A stretch of DNA of 6,589 bases from Aliarcobacter butzleri. Its GTDB lineage: Bacteria; Campylobacterota; Campylobacteria; Campylobacterales; Arcobacteraceae. The stretch spans positions 1-6,589 of the forward strand of contig JAAYJJ010000041.1 of assembly GCA_012522985.1 (NCBI GenBank). Reading direction: 5' to 3'. Shown piece after piece: positions 1-6,289 of this stretch (the stretch's first letter is position 1; each line of letters starts with the position of its first letter). The position numbers were made by a program, and so were the translations under genes. The notes under the pieces were generated by a model, which was not told the DNA's origin, ran no database searches, and saw only the letters and a program-made list of their open reading frames with translations.

Positions 1-1360
1 GGGCTAGATCTACGTTGATTTTTGACTTTTCCAAAATAATAGCAGCAACTTTTTGGTTTATTTCATTGTCTTCTACAAGTAAAATATTTAGATCATCTAA
101 AATAGGATAAGAGCTAGTAGTAGATGAGCTTTGGCTAAAATAAAGATCATTATCCCAGTCAAAAACATCCAAGTCTAGTACAAAGCTAAATTCACTTCCC
201 TTATCTAAAGTGCTTACAAGCTCGATGTTTGCTCCTAGTTGTTTGATGATATTGTTTGATATTGCAAGTCCTAAGCCACTTCCACTATATTTTCTATTGT
301 GAGAGCTATCCGCTTGAGTAAAGGCTTCAAAAATCTGTTGTTTGTTTTTGTCATCTATGCCTATACCGCTATCTTTGACACTAAATCTTATTTTTGCTTT
401 TTTGGGATCTGTTTTTTCTAGTAAATTTACACTAAGTTTTATCTCTCCTTTGTTTGTAAACTTAAAAGCATTGCTTAAAAAGTTTGATAAAACCTGTAAT
501 AGTCTTATTTTATCACTTACAATAACTTTTGGAAGATCATTATCAAACTCAAAAATAAGTTTTAGATCTTGCTTTATAGAGTGTGTAAAAAATATATTAT
601 TTAGATCATCTCTTAGTTCTATTAGATTAAAGGCTTTATTTTCTATAGAGAGTTCGTTTTTTTCTATTTGAGTGATATCTAAAATATCATCTATTATAGA
701 AAGTAGAAGTTTAGCTGAACCATTGATAGAAGAGAGTAGATTGTATTGATTTTCATCTAATTTTGTCTCTAGACTTAGAGTGCTTAGGTTGATTATGGCA
801 TTCATAGGGGTTTTTAATTCATGACTTATATTTGCTAAGAATTGATTTTTTATATTGTTTGCCTCTATTGCTATGTTTTTTTGTTTTATGAGTTCAAGTT
901 CGGTTTTGATCTCTTTTGTATGATCTACTAGTGTAACTACTATCTCATCTAAAGAGTAGATTTTTTCTATTTTATTAACAAATATTTTGAAAATATACTC
1001 TTTATTATCAATATTTATCTTTGCTAGATGGCTAATATCTGGATTTAAAAGAATATATTGCTCCCATGAGTAGCCATTGTTTACCTTAGCCAAATAGCCA
1101 TCTTCTGGTATAAAGTGATCACAAATACAATGGTATTTTAGTTTGAACTCTTCTAGACTTTGATATCCAAAAAAGTCTAAAAAGGTTTGATTTACAGCTT
1201 TGATTTGTGATCCTGTTGTTACAAGAACAATATTATTTTGTGAATCAAGGATAGATTTATATCTGATTTTTTGTTTTTTATTTTCAATAAAGAGCTTTAA
1301 TATATAAAAAGTTAGTAATAATAAAAGTATAAAAAGTGTAATAAAAAGAGTTTCTATCAT
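1..1360 (-). CDS. Hybrid sensor histidine kinase, C-terminus cut by window edge
   Basis: Membrane-anchored hybrid kinase that would autophosphorylate on His and pass phosphate to an attached receiver. About 453 codons are visible, with no stop before base 1. Order: a hydrophobic segment at residues 3-24 with almost no periplasmic part; a PAS-like domain at about 35-145 with the core HCICDHF; a linker helix; HisKA with the H-box ISHELKTPMNA (phosphorylated His about 180); HATPase_c with N-box FLSNAFKFT, G1 DSGIGI (D330), F-box QIFEAFTQAD and G2 GSGLGLAI; then the start of a receiver (LLVEDNEIN, E430/D431). The receiver's phosphoacceptor Asp lies outside the window. The start ATG is 1 bp after the stop of the upstream GGDEF gene and has no clear Shine-Dalgarno, which suggests translational coupling. 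A cytoplasmic PAS next to a single membrane span suggests sensing of an internal or membrane signal (inference). No ligand can be named. Domain calls are firm. Confidence 0.95.
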   Translation of the reverse strand, partial: MIETLFITLFILLLLLTFYILKLFIENKKQKIRYKSILDSQNNIVLVTTGSQIKAVNQTFLDFFGYQSLEEFKLKYHCICDHFIPEDGYLAKVNNGYSWEQYILLNPDISHLAKINIDNKEYIFKIFVNKIEKIYSLDEIVVTLVDHTKEIKTELELIKQKNIAIEANNIKNQFLANISHELKTPMNAIINLSTLSLETKLDENQYNLLSSINGSAKLLLSIIDDILDITQIEKNELSIENKAFNLIELRDDLNNIFFTHSIKQDLKLIFEFDNDLPKVIVSDKIRLLQVLSNFLSNAFKFTNKGEIKLSVNLLEKTDPKKAKIRFSVKDSGIGIDDKNKQQIFEAFTQADSSHNRKYSGSGLGLAISNNIIKQLGANIELVSTLDKGSEFSFVLDLDVFDWDNDLYFSQSSSTTSSYPILDDLNILLVEDNEINQKVAAIILEKSKINVDLA

Positions 1361-1361
1361 C

Positions 1362-2279
1362 TTATATATAGCTTATTAGGTAATTATTTTTTCCAGAATT
1401 TTTTACTTTATATAGTGCTTCATCTGCACTCATAAGTATTTTGAGTTTTGGGACATCCTCTTTTGAACTATAAAAAGCAACACCAACACTAACAGTTAAG
1501 ATATCTGATGTAGGAGAGTATTTATGCTCTATGGCTAGACTTTGGATATTTTGAAGTAGGTTTTTGGCTACTGTTTGAAGCCCTTTTTCATCTATATCTT
1601 CAAGTAGTACTACAAACTCCTCTCCCCCATATCTAGCTACTAAATCTTTTGGTCTTTTAAGAGTTGATTTAAGTGCATATGCAACTTGTTGCAAAGCTAC
1701 ATCACCTTTTCCATGTCCGTAATTGTCGTTGTATAGTTTGAAAAAATCAACATCTATCATCATTATAGCAATATCTGTTTTATCTCTTTTGCTATTTAGA
1801 TAAGCTTTATCAAAGCTCTCATCAAAAAATCTTCTATTTTTGATATTTGTAAGTCCATCATACATAGAAAGCTGTTCTAGTAGATCTGTTTTTTGTTTAA
1901 GATGGATTTGGTTTTTTATTCTAGCTTTTAAAACAGGTTTTGCATATGGTTTGATTATATAATCAACTGCTCCTAAGTTAAGCCCATACTCTTCATCAGC
2001 TTCATTGCTTCTAGCAGTTACAAACATTATAGGAATATTTTTTGTTTTATCACTACTTTTTAGCTCTTTACATACCTCATATCCGTTGATATCAGGCATC
2101 TCTATATCAAGTAAGATTAAATCTATTTCATCAGAACCATTTGCTATTTCTAAAGCTGTATGTCCATTTTTGGCTATTTTGATTTTATAATCATCTTTTA
2201 AAATATCTGATAACAAAAGTAAATTTGTTGTCATATCATCAACTATCAAAATAGTCGGTTTAGGCATCATCTCTTTCAA
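1362..2279 (-). CDS. Response regulator diguanylate cyclase (REC-GGDEF)
   Basis: A 305-residue cytoplasmic protein predicted to make cyclic di-GMP from two GTP when its receiver is phosphorylated. Receiver at residues 8-125: acidic pair D14/D15, phosphoacceptor D58 in LILLDIEMPD, T88 in FVTARS, K110 in IIKPY. GGDEF domain at about 137-302: MYDGLTNIKNRR opening, metal-binding D176 in IDVDFFK, active-site GGEEF at 218-222. An RxxD inhibitory site (R209-D212) sits five residues before GGEEF, so product feedback is expected. All key residues are intact, so it is probably active. The start is TTG at 2277-2279, preceded by GGAGGA at a 9-nt spacing; the first in-frame ATG (2270) would lie 18 nt from that site. 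It is followed after 1 bp by the hybrid kinase, its likely but unproven partner. The domain layout is PleD/WspR-like with a single receiver. Confidence 0.95.
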   Translation of the reverse strand: MKEMMPKPTILIVDDMTTNLLLLSDILKDDYKIKIAKNGHTALEIANGSDEIDLILLDIEMPDINGYEVCKELKSSDKTKNIPIMFVTARSNEADEEYGLNLGAVDYIIKPYAKPVLKARIKNQIHLKQKTDLLEQLSMYDGLTNIKNRRFFDESFDKAYLNSKRDKTDIAIMMIDVDFFKLYNDNYGHGKGDVALQQVAYALKSTLKRPKDLVARYGGEEFVVLLEDIDEKGLQTVAKNLLQNIQSLAIEHKYSPTSDILTVSVGVAFYSSKEDVPKLKILMSADEALYKVKNSGKNNYLISYI

Positions 2280-2288
2280 TGTCGCAAA

Positions 2289-2294
2289 TCCTCC
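2289..2294 (-). promoter_or_regulatory. Ribosome binding site of the REC-GGDEF gene
   Basis: GGAGGA on the minus strand, 9 nt before the TTG at 2279. It is the strongest Shine-Dalgarno near this start and supports TTG over the ATGs at 2270 and 2267. Its first half lies inside a perfect 16-bp palindrome. Confidence 0.75.
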
Positions 2295-2307
2295 AAATGC
2301 ATTTGGA
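2292..2307. promoter_or_regulatory. Perfect 16-bp palindrome overlapping the RBS
   Basis: TCCAAATGCATTTGGA reads the same on both strands. It overlaps three bases of the Shine-Dalgarno of the REC-GGDEF gene. It could be an operator for a dimeric regulator, or part of an RNA structure that affects ribosome access. With no loop it would make a poor hairpin, so a DNA operator is the more natural reading. Function is inferred. Confidence 0.45.
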
Positions 2308-2389
2308 TATAATCTTACCTAAGAGTTGATTAATCTTAGATTAAATAATGATTATTTAGGAGGTAAAAAATTATTTAACTTAAAATTTG

Positions 2390-2917
2390 TCATATAGTAA
2401 TAATTGAGTTTTTTATACACTCTATAGTTTGCTTTATATCATGCCCTTGCATATCCATAAAGTCTATTTGTATCTTATAAACTAAAGAATTTTCCAAATA
2501 AAAGTCAAACATCAAATACCCAGCATAAAGCAATGCTTCTTTGCTCTTTTTACCTGGGTCTTTTTTATCATTTTCATATAATAAAACTTTGACTTTAAGA
2601 GTATTGGAATCTTCTTTGTGGTTAAAAATGTTTAAAATCTCATCTTGTGTTTGCTCTATATCAACATACTCAAAAAGTTGAGTATCCATATATTTGGATT
2701 TTTCTACTCTAAACTCAAGCTTAAATTTACCATCATTTAGTAGATCTTTGATAGAAAGAAGTCTATCTTGATGATAGACTCTTTCGAATACGGTTACGTT
2801 TTTATGACAATCTAGCCTTTTTGATTTTGCACCCTTTTTATTTAACTGTTCATAAATAGAGCTACCCACTAATATAAGTATTACAACACCAATAAGTCCT
2901 AAAATTGTTTTTTTCAT
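2390..2917 (-). CDS. Membrane-anchored protein of unknown function, last gene of the cyd operon
   Basis: I do not recognise this 175-residue protein. Residues 4-19 form one strongly hydrophobic segment after MKK, followed by a basic stretch (KKGAKSKR, 27-34), consistent with a signal anchor or an uncleaved signal peptide. There is no lipobox cysteine. The remaining ~140 residues are charged and soluble-looking, alternating predicted strands (KFKLEFRVEK, TLKVKVLLYE, LVYKIQIDFM) with helices. The only cysteines are C37, just after the anchor, and C167 near the C-terminus; if the domain is periplasmic they could form a disulfide. The ATG at 2917 has an AAGG-type ribosome site and lies 15 bp after the NifX-like gene, so it is very probably co-transcribed with the cyd genes. 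A role in oxidase assembly or the cell envelope is only a guess from context. Confidence 0.8.
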   Translation of the reverse strand: MKKTILGLIGVVILILVGSSIYEQLNKKGAKSKRLDCHKNVTVFERVYHQDRLLSIKDLLNDGKFKLEFRVEKSKYMDTQLFEYVDIEQTQDEILNIFNHKEDSNTLKVKVLLYENDKKDPGKKSKEALLYAGYLMFDFYLENSLVYKIQIDFMDMQGHDIKQTIECIKNSIITI

Positions 2918-2932
2918 AAATATCTACCTTTT

Positions 2933-3514
2933 TTATGCTTGTGTTCTAAAGTTTCCTTTATTTTGTCCCATACCTCGGCCTTGACCATCTTCTCTTCCAA
3001 GCCCACGACCTTGACCACCAGATCTACCAAGTCCCATACCTTGACCGCTACCTGCACCCATACCTCTTCCTCTGCCTTGTGTAGTAGTACAACAAGGATC
3101 AGTAGACTTATGTTCACAAGACTCATTATGGCTATGATGATGGTGGGGCTCTGTTCCATGGTGGTGATCATCTTCTTGGATAAATATATCAAAGTTTGAG
3201 TTTGTAAGCTCTATTAAGTCCCCATCTGAGTATTTTAACAAAACATCGGTTAATTCTATCCTCTCCTCTCCAGCAAAATAGACTTTTATACCAAGATTTT
3301 GCAAAAACTCAAAAGGAGTTTTACCCATATGAGAGGTGATTAGTTTATTTATACCTTGATCTTTTAGCCATCTAACAACAGCTCTTCCACCGCTATGTTC
3401 GTTTTTTTTGATCTCTACTTTACCATTTTGTATAAAAGCAAAATATTTTGCTTTGCCAAATAATGGAGATAGTACTCCATTTTCTTTATCTGTTTTAACA
3501 GGTATTGCTATCAT
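2933..3514 (-). CDS. NifX/NafY-family (dinitrogenase cofactor-type) protein with His/Cys-rich and Gly/Arg repeat tail
   Basis: A 193-residue cytoplasmic protein. Residues 1-110 match the Nitro_FeMo-Co fold (NifB C-terminus/NifX/NafY/VnfX group): MIAIPV start, LSPLFGKAKYFAF, then GGRAVVRWLKDQGINKLITS and MGKTPFEFLQNLGIKVYFA. Family members bind Fe-S or Fe-Mo clusters or act in their transfer. After it come a His-rich segment (117-135, nine His) with C133, C141 and C142, and a Gly/Arg/Met tail (147-187) of decapeptide repeats. No nif gene is visible, so a nitrogenase role is not supported; metal or cluster handling in the cyd context is inference. Its ATG overlaps the stop of the upstream 35-residue gene (ATGA), with AAGGA 6 nt before it. 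The tail is compositionally unlike its neighbours. It could instead be a metal-storage or stress protein. The domain call is firm, the function is not. Confidence 0.85.
   Translation of the reverse strand: MIAIPVKTDKENGVLSPLFGKAKYFAFIQNGKVEIKKNEHSGGRAVVRWLKDQGINKLITSHMGKTPFEFLQNLGIKVYFAGEERIELTDVLLKYSDGDLIELTNSNFDIFIQEDDHHHGTEPHHHHSHNESCEHKSTDPCCTTTQGRGRGMGAGSGQGMGLGRSGGQGRGLGREDGQGRGMGQNKGNFRTQA
2954..3079 (-). repeat. Coding tandem repeat (~30 bp units) in the NifX-like gene
   Basis: The region encodes residues 146-187 and contains about four degenerate ten-residue units: QGRGRGMGAGS, GQGMGLGRSG, GQGRGLGRED, GQGRGMGQNK. The consensus is GQG(R/M)G(L/M)G followed by three variable residues. 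At DNA level the motif CCTTGACC on the plus strand recurs at a roughly 30-bp period. The pattern looks like slippage-prone repeat expansion, so copy number may vary between strains. Confidence 0.75.
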
Positions 3515-3618
3515 TTTATTTCCTTTTCTTTAATATTTGAAATACTTAATTTATATCCAATATAGATCACTATTGGCCATAATGTAAGCCATATAAGTGA
3601 AGTTGTATAATCTATCAT
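3511..3618 (-). CDS. 35-residue single-span membrane peptide in the cydX position (CydX-like candidate)
   Basis: A short gene directly after cydB. It reads MIDYTTSLIWLTLWPIVIYI and continues GYKLSISNIKEKEIK. Residues 8-24 form one aromatic-rich hydrophobic span (W10, W14, P15, Y19, Y22), followed by a basic tail. It has AGGAG 7 nt before its ATG, begins 10 bp after the cydB stop, and its TGA overlaps the ATG of the NifX-like gene (ATGA). Start, stop, ribosome site and spacing all fit an expressed gene. Known bd oxidases carry a small single-helix subunit (CydX in E. coli, 37 residues, also encoded just after cydB) that stabilises the haems on CydA. Length, topology and position match, but I see no clear sequence similarity to the E. 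coli peptide, so the subunit role is inferred. It falls below usual gene-finding cut-offs and is easily missed. Confidence 0.8.
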   Translation of the reverse strand: MIDYTTSLIWLTLWPIVIYIGYKLSISNIKEKEIK

Positions 3619-3625
3619 TTTATAA

Positions 3626-3630
3626 CTCCT
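3626..3630 (-). promoter_or_regulatory. Ribosome binding site of the 35-residue peptide
   Basis: AGGAG on the minus strand, 7 nt before the ATG at 3618 and overlapping the TAG stop of cydB. It supports this small frame being translated by ribosomes finishing cydB. Confidence 0.75.
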
Positions 3631-4759
3631 AGTAATTATGTGTACTATTTGCTTCTATCTCTTCTTTTGTGATTTTGATCTTATCCATTTGATACCAAGC
3701 ATAAACGATATATGCTAAAACAAAAGGAACCATCAAAGAGACATAAGCCATTACAGTAAGTGTATAAACACTTCCAGAACTATTCATTATAGTTAAACTA
3801 CTTTGTAAATCATAAGTAGAAGGGTAATAAGCGGTATTGTTAAATCCAACATTTAGTAAAAGAGCCATAACAGTAAGTACAACTCCAACACCACCTGTTT
3901 TGATACAACAAGACTTTTTAAATATAATAGTCATAAATACAGCTACAATAACCATAACTACACCGATACCAAACATAGCCAAAACTATAGGCATCTCTAT
4001 AAAGTTAAGTAGGTATTTATATTGTTGCATATAAATAACTCCATCTTTACTTATTGCAAATCCATCTTTTGTTAAAATCCAAGCCAAAAATGTAAGAAAA
4101 AATGCCAAAAATAGTAACATATTAAGTTTAATACTATTGATAGCTCTGTTTCTTATAGCTTCGTGATCTATATTGTTTATAAAGTACAAAGCTCCTAGGA
4201 TTTTAGCCAAAAAGACTAATGCAAATCCAAGTAGATAGTTTGATGGATTTAAAAGTGCTTCTAATCCTCTTAAATCGTTTTGCCAAAATGTAAAGTTTCG
4301 CTCATCTATAATAAACTCACTACCACTAAAGAAGGTACTAATAGCAGCACCTAGCAAAAATACACCCAAACTACCGTTGATATTTAAAAACAACTCATAG
4401 GTTTTTTGTCCTAAAAAGTTGTTTGGTTTTGTTCTATACTCATAGCTTACAGCTTGAATAATAAAACAAAAAAGTATTGCCATCCAAACCCAATAAGCAC
4501 CACCAAAGCTTGTACTATAAAAAAGAGGAAAAGCAGCAAATAAAGCACCACCAAACAAAACCAATGTAGTAAAGCCTAGTTCCCATTTTCTACCTATACT
4601 ATTTACAAGCATTGTTTTTTCTACTTCATTGGTAGAAAGTGAGCTTAAAAGAGTTTGCCCACCTTGAACAAACATCATAAAAACAAATAATCCACCAAGT
4701 AAAGAGATAATAATCCACCAATATTGTTGTAATTGTAAAAATGTTAATACTTCAAACAT
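3629..4759 (-). CDS. cydB: Cytochrome bd quinol oxidase subunit II
   Basis: A 376-residue inner-membrane subunit that pairs with CydA in the quinol:O2 oxidoreductase. The length is close to E. coli CydB (about 379). Eight to nine hydrophobic spans are visible, beginning with the segment at about 13-33. Family signatures are NSIGRKWE, FGGALFAAFPLFYSTSFGGAYW and the following YEYR. The first helix ends in MFVQGGQTL where E. coli has the Asp-containing DGFDMG, a variant I associate with Campylobacterota and Bacteroidetes enzymes. I start the gene at ATG 4759: GGGAG lies 6 nt upstream. An in-frame GTG at 4762 would add one residue but leaves only 3 nt to that site. The cydA stop and this ATG share a base (TGATG), so the subunits are translationally coupled. 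It carries no haem ligands of its own, as is usual. Confidence 0.96.
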   Translation of the reverse strand: MFEVLTFLQLQQYWWIIISLLGGLFVFMMFVQGGQTLLSSLSTNEVEKTMLVNSIGRKWELGFTTLVLFGGALFAAFPLFYSTSFGGAYWVWMAILFCFIIQAVSYEYRTKPNNFLGQKTYELFLNINGSLGVFLLGAAISTFFSGSEFIIDERNFTFWQNDLRGLEALLNPSNYLLGFALVFLAKILGALYFINNIDHEAIRNRAINSIKLNMLLFLAFFLTFLAWILTKDGFAISKDGVIYMQQYKYLLNFIEMPIVLAMFGIGVVMVIVAVFMTIIFKKSCCIKTGGVGVVLTVMALLLNVGFNNTAYYPSTYDLQSSLTIMNSSGSVYTLTVMAYVSLMVPFVLAYIVYAWYQMDKIKITKEEIEANSTHNY

Positions 4760-6285
4760 CACTTACTCCCTTCAAAGCCTAAGCTTATCTGTTTGGTCAT
4801 AATCTTAATCTCTGCTATTAAAAGGGCAGTAAATAATATAGCAAATAACCAAAATGTAATCATTACATTGGTGCTTGAAATATTGGTTACAGCCACACCA
4901 ACAGGCATAAGATCTTGTATTGCCCAAGGTTGTCTTCCTACTTCTGCTACTATCCATCCAGCTTCAGCAGCAACAAATCCTAAAGGAATAGAAGCTATTG
5001 CTGATTTTAAAATAAGAGTATATTTTGAAATCTCTTTTTTAGTTGCTAAAAACAGTACTATAGCAAAAAGTATAGTAAACCATACTCCTAAAGCTACCAT
5101 AATATGAAAGCTATAAAAAGTAAGCCCAATAGGTGGAACTATATCTTCAGGTTTGTCCAAATACCCATATCCAAAATACCCTATATGTTCATCAAGGAGA
5201 TTTTTTGCGACACTTGCACCTTCTATATCTTTGTTTGACATAGCAGTTTTATACTCTTTAAAAGCATCAACAGCTATTTTACCTTTTTCTATTTTTTCAC
5301 TAGCACTCATAATATTTTGCTCACTATTGCCCCAAACCAAATCATTTAGCCCAGCAACATAAGCATCTACATCATGATGACCTAAAAGCGACAATATATA
5401 AGGAATCTCTATATCAAATAGATATATTGGTTCACTATTATCCAATGTTTTGTTTGGATTTAAAACACCCAAAGCCACTATTCCAGCTTGTGAGCTTCCT
5501 TCATACATACCTTCCATAGCAGCAAGTTTAACAGGTTGTGTTTGTGCTACTTGATATGCAGACTCATCACCACTTAAAATAAGGAAAAAAGAGGTAATAA
5601 GCCCAAAAGTTGCTCCTATAATCATAGACTTTTTCGCCATCCAAATATCTTTGCCTTTGAGAATAAGATAGCTACTTATTCCTATTACAAAAAGTGCAGC
5701 TATAACATAACCACTACCAATAGTATGTAAAAACTTACTTATTGCAACAGGGGATAAAATAACATCCCAAAAGTTACTCATTTCATTTCTTGCAGTATCT
5801 GGATTGAATACCATACCTACAGGGTATTGCATCCATCCATTTGCAACCAAAATCCAAAGTGCAGATAGGTTTGAGCCTATTGCAACTAGCCAAGTTGATA
5901 GAAGATGAAAGCTTTTAGAGACCTTATCCCATCCAAAGAACATTACAGCAAAAAAGGTACTCTCTAGGAAAAATGCTAAAATCCCTTCTATTGCCAAAGG
6001 TGCTCCAAATATATCACCTACAAACCAACTATAATTTGCCCAGTTTGTACCAAACTCAAACTCCATAATAATACCTGTTGCTACTCCTATTGCAAAGTTG
6101 ATTGCAAAAAGTGTCATCCAAAATCTTGTGATTTTTTTCCATCTTAGATCATTGGTTTTGACATAGATTGTCTCCATAATAGCAACAATAAACCCAAGCC
6201 CCAAAGTAAGTGGGACAAATAAAAAGTGGTATATTGCAGTAAGAGCAAATTGTGCTCTACTCCAATCAACCAACACCTCTTCCAT
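4759..6285 (-). CDS. cydA: Cytochrome bd quinol oxidase subunit I
   Basis: A 508-residue inner-membrane subunit that binds haems b558, b595 and d, oxidises quinol and reduces O2 to water, generating proton motive force without pumping. Ligands are intact: H20 in LTAIYHFLFVPLTLGL (b595), H187 in SKFLHTIGSGY (b558) and M396 in SFHIMVALG (b558). The acidic pair E100/E108 (APLAIEG, FFLEST) corresponds to E99/E107 of E. coli. Quinol-loop residues K253 and E258 sit in QPVKLAAMEG, and GRQPW is at 450-454. The loop between about 253 and 386 is long, making this the E. coli-like long-Q-loop type. The Arg two residues before the Met ligand in E. coli is His here (H394). The start is fixed by GGAGGT (6292-6297), 6 nt upstream and overlapping the stop of the DUF4492 gene. 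These enzymes usually serve at low O2 or under cyanide, sulfide or NO stress. Confidence 0.98.
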   Translation of the reverse strand: MEEVLVDWSRAQFALTAIYHFLFVPLTLGLGFIVAIMETIYVKTNDLRWKKITRFWMTLFAINFAIGVATGIIMEFEFGTNWANYSWFVGDIFGAPLAIEGILAFFLESTFFAVMFFGWDKVSKSFHLLSTWLVAIGSNLSALWILVANGWMQYPVGMVFNPDTARNEMSNFWDVILSPVAISKFLHTIGSGYVIAALFVIGISSYLILKGKDIWMAKKSMIIGATFGLITSFFLILSGDESAYQVAQTQPVKLAAMEGMYEGSSQAGIVALGVLNPNKTLDNSEPIYLFDIEIPYILSLLGHHDVDAYVAGLNDLVWGNSEQNIMSASEKIEKGKIAVDAFKEYKTAMSNKDIEGASVAKNLLDEHIGYFGYGYLDKPEDIVPPIGLTFYSFHIMVALGVWFTILFAIVLFLATKKEISKYTLILKSAIASIPLGFVAAEAGWIVAEVGRQPWAIQDLMPVGVAVTNISSTNVMITFWLFAILFTALLIAEIKIMTKQISLGFEGSK

Positions 6286-6289
6286 TAGA

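Larger units (their letters stand above)
2280..2389. other. Intergenic gap with AT-rich palindromes
   Basis: This 110-bp stretch separates the end of the cyd operon from the signalling pair. It holds no supportable gene on either strand. Besides the RBS palindrome it has TTAATCTTAGATTAA (2330-2344, 6-bp arms, 3-base loop) and TAAATAATGATTATTTA (2342-2358, perfect around a central G), which overlap by three bases. Stems this AT-rich are weak as intrinsic terminators, and I find no GC-rich stem with a T-run after the gene ending at 2390. A promoter for the REC-GGDEF gene is expected here. AT-rich -10-like sequence occurs around 2305-2317 on the minus strand, but without a clear -35, so I do not assign one. 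Confidence 0.5.

Noticed and set aside
342..671. 109-codon open frame on the plus strand
   Set aside because: Antisense to the kinase region; the minus frame carries clear HisKA/HATPase motifs, and this translation is a low-complexity Ser/Leu/Phe shadow.
2358..2364. AGGAGGT on the plus strand, a strong Shine-Dalgarno-like sequence
   Set aside because: No ATG, GTG or TTG with a useful frame follows at a suitable distance; a stop appears within a few codons.
2365..2389. Possible intrinsic terminator after the last cyd-operon gene
   Set aside because: There is a T-run on the minus strand but no stable GC-containing stem before it.
2914..3192. 92-codon minus-strand frame and an 86-codon plus-strand frame (2939-3199)
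   Set aside because: Both are other-frame readings of the His/Gly-rich tail of the NifX-like gene; the repeated DNA leaves neighbouring frames open by chance.
4760..4762. GTG as the start of cydB
   Set aside because: It lies only 3 nt from the GGGAG site; the adjacent ATG at 4759 has the proper 6-nt spacing and gives the usual MFEVL start.
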